A stretch of 5,974 nt of DNA from Candidatus Poribacteria bacterium (lineage in GTDB: Bacteria; Poribacteria; DTPJ01). Below, piece by piece: positions 1 to 4,416 of this stretch. The DNA is taken from positions 1 through 5,974 of the forward strand of contig DTPJ01000083.1 of the NCBI GenBank assembly GCA_011334435.1, written 5' to 3'. Each line of letters starts with the position of its first letter. Position 1 is the first letter of the stretch. The position numbers were made by a program, and so were the translations under genes. The notes under the pieces are model-generated. The model did not search any database and had not been told where the DNA came from. It saw only the letters and a list, made by a program, of their open reading frames with translations.

Positions 1-1
1 A

Positions 2-904
2 GAAAATAGAGATGGCAAATATTATTCTATTGTATATTCAAGACCTTCTGCTGTATATACAGAAGCCATTGAAACCGATCATTTTTTCCATATTAGACCC
101 GGTGAGCAGTTTTTCGGTCTTGGGACAGCAGGATGTAATCTTGGATGCAAATTCTGTGAGACATGGCATTTATCGCAAGTCAGACCAGAGGAGACAGAAA
201 TACAAAATCTATCGCCTGATGATGCGATCAGACAAGCTAAGAATAAATCAGTCAAGATGATCAACTTTACATATAACGATCCTGTTATATGCTATGAATA
301 CGTGCTTGAAACCGCTAAAATCGCCAAAGAAAACGGATTTTTAACTTTATGTCATACCGCAGGATATATAAATGAAGAGCCTTTGAAGACATTGCTAAAA
401 TATATTGACGCGGTGAACATTGATCTTAAAGCTTTTCGTGAAGAATATTATACAAAATTTTGTGGTGTTAATCTTGAAACTGTGCTTAATACGCTTAAAA
501 CTATAAAAAGAGAAAAGGTCTTCCTTGAAATCACAAATCTTATCGTAACAGGAAACAACGATACCAAAGATGAAATAACCGATATGGTCAGTTGGATTGC
601 CGATAATCTCGGTAATGATGTTCCATTGCATTTTTCAAGATTTTTTCCAAATTATCAGCTAACAGAGCTTTCCGCTACACCAGAAGAAACCCTTGAAATG
701 GCTTACGAAATAGCTAAATCCAAAGGCTTGAAGTATGTTTATATTGATAACGTCCCAGGGCATAAATACGAGTCAACTTATTGTCCAAAATGCGGGACAA
801 AATTGATAAATAGAAACGGGACTGATGTAACGATATTAGATATTGATAAGAATGGCATCTGCAAAAAATGCGGATGTAAATTGTCGGGGATATGGGGGGA
901 TTAA
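2..904 (+). CDS. amrS: AmmeMemoRadiSam-type radical SAM enzyme, 5'-truncated
   Basis: The frame is open from the left edge to TAA at 902-904, giving 300 residues. By comparison with the family's usual size of roughly 330-350, a few dozen N-terminal residues lie outside the window. The radical SAM cluster motif CxxxCxxC is visible as GCNLGCKFC (cysteines encoded at 134, 146 and 155), which would bind a [4Fe-4S] cluster and S-adenosylmethionine. Downstream come the family-typical blocks FTYNDPV, TAGYI, NIDLKAF, ITNLIVTGNND, HFSRFFPNY and YVYIDNVPGH. The C-terminal tail has CPKC and CKKCGC (782-793 and 860-877), resembling the zinc-ribbon-like end of AmrS and ending in GIWGD. The family is named for co-occurrence with AMMECR1 and Memo domain proteins; its substrate is not established as far as I know. 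It is the first visible member of the run of genes ending at 4288. An internal ATG at 257 is not the true start, because the cluster motif lies upstream of it. Confidence is high for the family and low for any reaction. Confidence 0.9.
   Translation, partial: ENRDGKYYSIVYSRPSAVYTEAIETDHFFHIRPGEQFFGLGTAGCNLGCKFCETWHLSQVRPEETEIQNLSPDDAIRQAKNKSVKMINFTYNDPVICYEYVLETAKIAKENGFLTLCHTAGYINEEPLKTLLKYIDAVNIDLKAFREEYYTKFCGVNLETVLNTLKTIKREKVFLEITNLIVTGNNDTKDEITDMVSWIADNLGNDVPLHFSRFFPNYQLTELSATPEETLEMAYEIAKSKGLKYVYIDNVPGHKYESTYCPKCGTKLINRNGTDVTILDIDKNGICKKCGCKLSGIWGD
894..900 (+). promoter_or_regulatory. G-rich ribosome binding site choosing the start at 907
   Basis: A run of six G followed by A ends 6 bases before ATG 907, inside the last codons of amrS. 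The alternative in-frame ATG at 892 has its purine run (CGGGGA) only one base upstream, too close for normal initiation. The site therefore favours 907. The all-G core pairs with the 16S tail only with a G-U wobble, so strength is uncertain. Confidence 0.5.
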
Positions 905-906
905 AT

Positions 907-1686
907 ATGGGAGAACCAATTCTTTGGTCACATAAAACTGTCGCAGAGATAAGGGAATACATGAGCAAAAGACCTACGGTGATATTGCCGATCGGTTGCA
1001 CAGAACAACATGGCTATCATTTGCCTACTTGTGTGGATATTTTGAACGCTGAGGAAATATCAAAACGTGTCTCTGCTGAAACTGGCATTATGGTATTGCC
1101 GACGGTCAACTATTCATACTCAGGAGGAGAATTACACGGAACGGTTAATGTTTCTCCTAATGTATTAGCCCTTTACATAGAGGAGATTTGCCTTTCGCTT
1201 GCCTCGCAAGGTGCGAAAAACATAATAATTATCCCCGGACACGGCGGATCAGAGAATATGACAGCTTTATTAGCATTTCGTGATATGTTCCTGCGAAAGC
1301 ATAATCATTTAGATGTAGTAATAGCGGTTATGAATGCCTATTTGATGAATCTCTGCGGAGAGGGCGATTGGCACGCAGGCAGAGCAGAAACATCTCTGAT
1401 GCTTTATTGGGCGCCTCATCTTGTCCATCTTGATAGAATTTCCTATGATTCTGAGGAACTTTTGGATATGATGCGTAAAAATCCCGACGCATATCAAGAT
1501 ATTCAAAAGATCGTTGATTCTCCACAGGCAGGACCAAGAATAAGGCAGAGAAGAGATATTCAAGTTGGCGTCATGGGATACCCTGAGGAGGCATCCGCTC
1601 AGATTGGTAAAGAAATTGCAGATAAATCAGTTAAAGAGATCGTTGAGACTATAAAGGAAATTGAAAGACAAAGAGGAGTATTATAA
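907..1686 (+). CDS. creatininase-family metal-dependent amidohydrolase
   Basis: This 259-residue protein has the length and motif order of the creatininase family, which hydrolyses amide or lactam-type C-N bonds with a divalent metal pair in the cytoplasm. Members include creatininase, the formamide hydrolase ArfB and the mycofactocin peptidase MftE. Seen here are PIGCTEQHGYHLP (E33, H35), VD (D44), IPGHGGSEN (H112) and WHAGRAETS (H156, E161). These match the family's metal-binding positions, with ETS supplying a Glu as in most non-creatininase members. True creatininase carries HYE in the third motif where this protein has HGG, so creatinine is an unlikely substrate. The usual NGHGGN motif is altered to PGHGGSEN. 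An in-frame ATG at 892 would add five residues and overlap amrS by 13 bases; 907 is preferred for ribosome-binding-site spacing and lies two bases after the amrS stop, suggesting translational coupling. No signal peptide is seen. The exact substrate is unknown. Confidence 0.9.
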   Translation: MGEPILWSHKTVAEIREYMSKRPTVILPIGCTEQHGYHLPTCVDILNAEEISKRVSAETGIMVLPTVNYSYSGGELHGTVNVSPNVLALYIEEICLSLASQGAKNIIIIPGHGGSENMTALLAFRDMFLRKHNHLDVVIAVMNAYLMNLCGEGDWHAGRAETSLMLYWAPHLVHLDRISYDSEELLDMMRKNPDAYQDIQKIVDSPQAGPRIRQRRDIQVGVMGYPEEASAQIGKEIADKSVKEIVETIKEIERQRGVL

Positions 1687-1691
1687 AAAAT

Positions 1692-2246
1692 ATGAACACA
1701 AGGACGAGAAAAATCTTATTAATCGCTGGTCAGATTGTTATCAGTGGAATAGCAGGAATTATAGCCTGTCTGTTATCTTTTACGATAGTAAACCTCCTGT
1801 GGCGAGGAATAGACCCTCAATCCATATTTGGATTTATAAGAGGAATTTTGCTTTTAATCTCATTTTTGTTTATCCTTTTCGCCAGTATAACCGCGGTTTC
1901 TGAAACTGTTTTGCAATTTAGGCGATATATCCCAAGGGAATTCATATCCAGAAAGATGGTATATGAGGGCTGTTTTTTGGGAATATGTGCAGCGGTTGCC
2001 TTGCTTTCGGTAACTCGTAGCGATTGGATAAACTCCCTTGAAGATTGGGGCGGAGGCGTTAAACTTATCGCAACATTATTTTATCTGCTTTTATTCTTGC
2101 CCCTGAAATTGTTTACTTTTTGGATACCCGCACTCTTGATTTTATCTATATCTGCCCCTATTGGTGCTACAATAGCATTTTATCTTAATCCGCATACAAA
2201 AAAGAAAAAGGAAACAGAAAATCTCACAGAAGAACCGCAAAGCTAA
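1692..2246 (+). CDS. hypothetical multi-pass membrane protein, 184 aa
   Basis: I do not recognise this family. The protein has four or five hydrophobic stretches likely to span the inner membrane, at about residues 8-36, 45-70, 90-107 and 123-165; the last is long enough for two segments broken near residue 138. The loop at 77-89 is rich in Arg and Lys (RRYIPREFISRK). The C-terminal tail after residue 167 is hydrophilic, with four Lys followed by Glu-rich sequence, and is probably cytoplasmic. No catalytic motif, cysteine pair or transporter signature is obvious. ATG 1692 lies 5 bases after the upstream stop. A GAGGAG site at 1673-1678 inside the end of the upstream gene is 13 bases away, rather far, so translation may depend on coupling. 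It is followed after 17 bases by another small membrane protein, and the two could form a pair. The coding call is secure from length, composition and fit in the gene run; the function is unknown. Confidence 0.8.
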   Translation: MNTRTRKILLIAGQIVISGIAGIIACLLSFTIVNLLWRGIDPQSIFGFIRGILLLISFLFILFASITAVSETVLQFRRYIPREFISRKMVYEGCFLGICAAVALLSVTRSDWINSLEDWGGGVKLIATLFYLLLFLPLKLFTFWIPALLILSISAPIGATIAFYLNPHTKKKKETENLTEEPQS

Positions 2247-2263
2247 TATTAAGGGAATTTATT

Positions 2264-2569
2264 ATGGACATTAACAAACGCATTAAACAAACAAGCAAAG
2301 ATTCCATGTTTACGAGAGGAAGACGTGAGCTTGGAACACCACAAGGTCTGACATTGGCTAAAACTATTGCTTTATGTGCAGTTTTTTCAATAACTGCTGA
2401 TATTGTCGGGAAACGCATCGGCATAAAGACAGACATATTATATACTGTTTTAATTGTTATCAATGTTATCGTCTTTGGATTTATTGTGATTAGAATGTCT
2501 ATTATGAGCAAAAGAGCTTTAGAAAAGCGTAGAAAAGAACAACAACGAAAGTTAGAAGGAAAAAATTAA
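2264..2569 (+). CDS. hypothetical small membrane protein, 101 aa
   Basis: This is an unrecognised small protein with two predicted membrane segments, at about residues 29-48 and 57-76. A basic N-terminal region (KRIKQTSK, RGRRE) precedes them. A strongly basic, Glu/Gln/Lys/Arg-rich tail (residues 82-101) follows and could be a short charged helix. Both ends are probably cytoplasmic by the positive-inside rule. An AAGGGA ribosome binding site at 2251-2256 sits 7 bases before ATG 2264, supporting this start. The stop is two bases before the purM GTG start, so it is very probably co-translated with purM. No enzymatic motif is visible. It may partner the membrane protein upstream, an inference from adjacency only. 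Confidence 0.75.
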   Translation: MDINKRIKQTSKDSMFTRGRRELGTPQGLTLAKTIALCAVFSITADIVGKRIGIKTDILYTVLIVINVIVFGFIVIRMSIMSKRALEKRRKEQQRKLEGKN

Positions 2570-2571
2570 AA

Positions 2572-3645
2572 GTGAATGAGAAAAGACGAGGACTTACTTA
2601 TGAAGACGCTGGTGTTTCCATTGATGTTATGGACGCTGGCATAAAAGATTCAAAAAGCATGATAAGATCAACCTTTCGCCAAGAGGTTTTAAGCGATATT
2701 GGGCATTTTGGCGGACTTTTTGCCCTAAACAAAGACAAATACGAAGAACCTGTTTTAGTATCAAGCACTGATGGCGTCGGGACAAAGCTGAAAGTCGCCT
2801 TTATGAGCGGGAAGCATGACACTGTCGGGATTGATTTAGTCTCTCATTGTGGAAATGACATTGTCGTCCTCGGTGCTGAACCGATATTTTTCCTTGACTA
2901 TATCGGTATGGGAAAGCTTGAACGCCACATAATGGTTCAGATCATTGAAGGGTTAGTCAAAGGCTGTAAAGAGGTCGGTTGCGCACTTATCGGCGGAGAA
3001 ACTGCTGAAATGCCTTCATTCTATAAAGAAGGTGAGTATGACTTAGTTGGGACTATCGTCGGCGTTGTAGATAAAAAATTCATAATCACTGGGGAAAAGA
3101 TAACTCCGGGCGATGACATAATTGGATTGGCTTCTGTTGGGCTTCATACTAACGGATATTCACTTGCAAGAAAGGTCATATTTGACATAAGCGGATATGG
3201 GGTTTTTGACTTCATTCAAGAACTTGATATGACTGTCGGTGAAGAGCTTTTGAAACCTCATAAAAGTTATGTTAAGTCTGTATTAAATTTAATTGGAAAG
3301 TTTAATAAATGCGTTAATGATTCTGTTGACATCAAAATTAAAGGTATGGCTCATATTACTGGTGGGGGATTGATTGATAACGTCCCTCGCATACTTCCAG
3401 AAAACTGCTGTGCATCTATCAAAGTCGGTAGTTGGAAAATTCCGCCTATATTTTCTTTTATACAGAAAAGGGGAGAGATTGACGAAATGGAAATGCACAG
3501 GGTTTTCAATATGGGTGTTGGAATGGTCATTGTGGTTTCGCCAGACTGCACTGATCAAGCTATTGATGAGTTGCGATCTACTGGCGAGACTGTTTATAAG
3601 ATCGGACAAATTATCAAGGGTGATAGGAAGGTTGTTTTTCATTAG
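2572..3645 (+). CDS. purM: phosphoribosylformylglycinamidine cyclo-ligase (AIR synthetase)
   Basis: PurM performs the ATP-dependent ring closure of formylglycinamidine ribonucleotide (FGAM) to aminoimidazole ribonucleotide (AIR), the fifth step of de novo purine synthesis, in the cytoplasm. Conserved blocks appear in order: TYEDAGVSID (9-18), SSTDGVGTKLK (64-74), HDTVGIDLV (82-90), GNDIVVLGAEPIFFLDY (94-110), IGGETAEMP (140-148), GLHTNGYSLARK (190-201), HITGGGLIDNVPRILP (261-276) and FNMGVGM near the end. The 357-residue length is slightly above the roughly 345 of E. coli PurM; most of the excess is a stretch at about 244-256 before the HITGGG block. The start is GTG 2572: it begins the conserved N-terminus, and the nearby ATG at 2576 is out of frame. 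AGAAGGA at 2554-2560 is the likely ribosome binding site. No other pur gene is visible, so it is apparently embedded in a non-purine operon. All main motifs look intact. Confidence 0.97.
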   Translation: MNEKRRGLTYEDAGVSIDVMDAGIKDSKSMIRSTFRQEVLSDIGHFGGLFALNKDKYEEPVLVSSTDGVGTKLKVAFMSGKHDTVGIDLVSHCGNDIVVLGAEPIFFLDYIGMGKLERHIMVQIIEGLVKGCKEVGCALIGGETAEMPSFYKEGEYDLVGTIVGVVDKKFIITGEKITPGDDIIGLASVGLHTNGYSLARKVIFDISGYGVFDFIQELDMTVGEELLKPHKSYVKSVLNLIGKFNKCVNDSVDIKIKGMAHITGGGLIDNVPRILPENCCASIKVGSWKIPPIFSFIQKRGEIDEMEMHRVFNMGVGMVIVVSPDCTDQAIDELRSTGETVYKIGQIIKGDRKVVFH

Positions 3646-3652
3646 AAAGGAG
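3645..3652 (+). promoter_or_regulatory. strong Shine-Dalgarno site for the DUF1080 gene
   Basis: GAAAGGAG overlaps the last base of the purM TAG stop and lies 6 bases before ATG 3659. It is the best ribosome binding site in the window and fixes the start of the next gene, although the same frame stays open far upstream inside purM. Confidence 0.85.
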
Positions 3653-3658
3653 CAAAAA

Positions 3659-4288
3659 ATGGACTATATTATGGCGCCTCCAAGCAATGCGGTAATTCTT
3701 TTTAACGGCAAAGATTTAAGCAATTGGCAGACTCGTAGCGGTGGAACTGCTGGTTGGGAGGTCAAAGATGGCATAATAACAGTTGTCCCCGGCACTGGCG
3801 ACATTATGACCAAAGAGACATTTACAGATTTTTATCTTCATTTGGAATGGATGGAGCCTGATATGCCTGATGCGAAAGGTCAGGCTAAGGGCAATAGCGG
3901 TGTTTATCTTCAAGGGCGTTATGAAATACAGGTGCTTGATTCCTACGGCATAGAACCACCCGGAAAAGGCGATTGTGGAGCTATATATAATCAATATGCA
4001 CCATTAGTCAACGCATGTAAACCTCCGCTTCAATGGCAGGCTTATGATTTTATTTTCCGTTCCGCAAGAACTGGTGCTGATGGAAAAATTGAGAACGCAA
4101 GGATCACTGCTTGCCAAAACGGGATGGTCATACATAATAACGTCATCGTTGATGGTGTTACAGGGGGAGCTATTAATGATAAGGTGTTAGAGCCAGGACC
4201 AATTTTGCTTCAAGATCATGGCAATTTGATAAAGTATCGTAATATATGGATTATCCCATTGCCACTTAAAGGCTCTGATAAATATTAA
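3659..4288 (+). CDS. DUF1080 (3-keto-disaccharide hydrolase-like) domain protein
   Basis: This 209-residue protein is essentially one DUF1080 domain, a concanavalin-like jelly-roll fold also annotated as a 3-keto-disaccharide hydrolase domain. Seen motifs are the N-terminal ILFNGKDLSNWQ (13-24), GWEVKDGIITVVPGTGDIMTK (32-52), the FYLHLEW strand (58-64), GNSGVYLQGRYEIQVLDS (78-95), CGAIYNQ (106-112), QWQAYDFIFRSAR and the closing ILLQDHGNLIKYRNIWI. Members are thought to bind or hydrolyse oxidised sugars, and many are secreted. This one begins MDYIMAPPSN with no hydrophobic signal peptide, so it is probably cytoplasmic. The frame is open back to 3374 within purM, but the ribosome binding site at 3645-3652 and the start of homology place the start at 3659. 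It is the last gene before the terminator. Its link to purM is positional only. Family assignment is confident; enzymatic activity is inferred. Confidence 0.9.
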   Translation: MDYIMAPPSNAVILFNGKDLSNWQTRSGGTAGWEVKDGIITVVPGTGDIMTKETFTDFYLHLEWMEPDMPDAKGQAKGNSGVYLQGRYEIQVLDSYGIEPPGKGDCGAIYNQYAPLVNACKPPLQWQAYDFIFRSARTGADGKIENARITACQNGMVIHNNVIVDGVTGGAINDKVLEPGPILLQDHGNLIKYRNIWIIPLPLKGSDKY

Positions 4289-4293
4289 TGTTT

Positions 4294-4351
4294 GACTTTG
4301 AAGGTTCTATCATTTGGCTATTAACCAAGGATAGAACCTTGCAGTCTTTTT
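4294..4351 (+). terminator. Rho-independent terminator, two-tier stem
   Basis: The core stem pairs AAGGTTCTATC (4301-4311) with GATAGAACCTT (4330-4340), 11 perfect base pairs. It continues inward as TTTGG (4313-4317) against CCAAG (4325-4329), with one G-U pair and a bulged A at 4312, leaving loop CTATTAA. GACT (4294-4297) can also pair with AGTC (4343-4346), which brings the stem base directly to the five-T run at 4347-4351. It begins five bases after the DUF1080 stop. The opposite strand lacks a T run after the hairpin, so termination is expected only for rightward transcription. Confidence 0.9.
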
Positions 4352-4416
4352 AATTAATCCTCATAGTTATTCATACTTCTCAATAAAATCCCTCTGATTT
4401 CCATTAAAATAAAGAA

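Larger units (their letters stand above)
2..4351 (+). other. probable polycistronic operon amrS to DUF1080 gene
   Basis: Six same-strand genes follow each other with gaps of 2, 5, 17, 2 and 13 bases, taking the downstream start for the creatininase-family gene. No internal gap could hold a separate conventional promoter, and a single strong terminator follows the last gene. This layout supports co-transcription. The promoter must lie left of the window or inside a coding region; none was recognised. Confidence 0.75.

Noticed and set aside
12..260. 82-codon + strand frame at the left edge
   Set aside because: It lies in another frame of the amrS 5' region, whose true frame encodes the CxxxCxxC motif at 134-157.
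257..904. A short radical SAM protein starting at ATG 257
   Set aside because: The cluster-binding motif is upstream in the same frame, so 257 is an internal Met of a gene cut by the window edge.
907..1686. Assignment as true creatininase
   Set aside because: The creatininase-specific HYE motif is replaced by HGG, so only the broad family can be supported.
1661..1903. 80-codon frame overlapping the end of the creatininase-family gene and the membrane gene
   Set aside because: The translation has no coherent pattern, while the overlapping frame from 1692 gives a clean multi-pass membrane protein.
3289..3642. 117-codon minus-strand frame opposite purM
   Set aside because: It lies wholly antisense to a conserved part of purM, has no recognisable domain and no supporting start site.
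3374..3658. 95-codon N-terminal extension of the DUF1080 gene overlapping purM
   Set aside because: The frame is open only because it runs antiphase inside purM. The translated extension has no family resemblance, and a strong ribosome binding site at 3645-3652 marks ATG 3659.
4292..4324. Possible promoter, TTGACT at 4292 with AT-rich sequence downstream
   Set aside because: At 17 bases spacing the -10 position reads TGGCTA, a poor match, and the region is inside the terminator hairpin.
4384..4410. TAAAAT elements at 4384 and 4405 as -10 boxes for the kinase
   Set aside because: No acceptable -35 element lies 16-18 bases upstream of either; in AT-rich DNA such hexamers are expected by chance.
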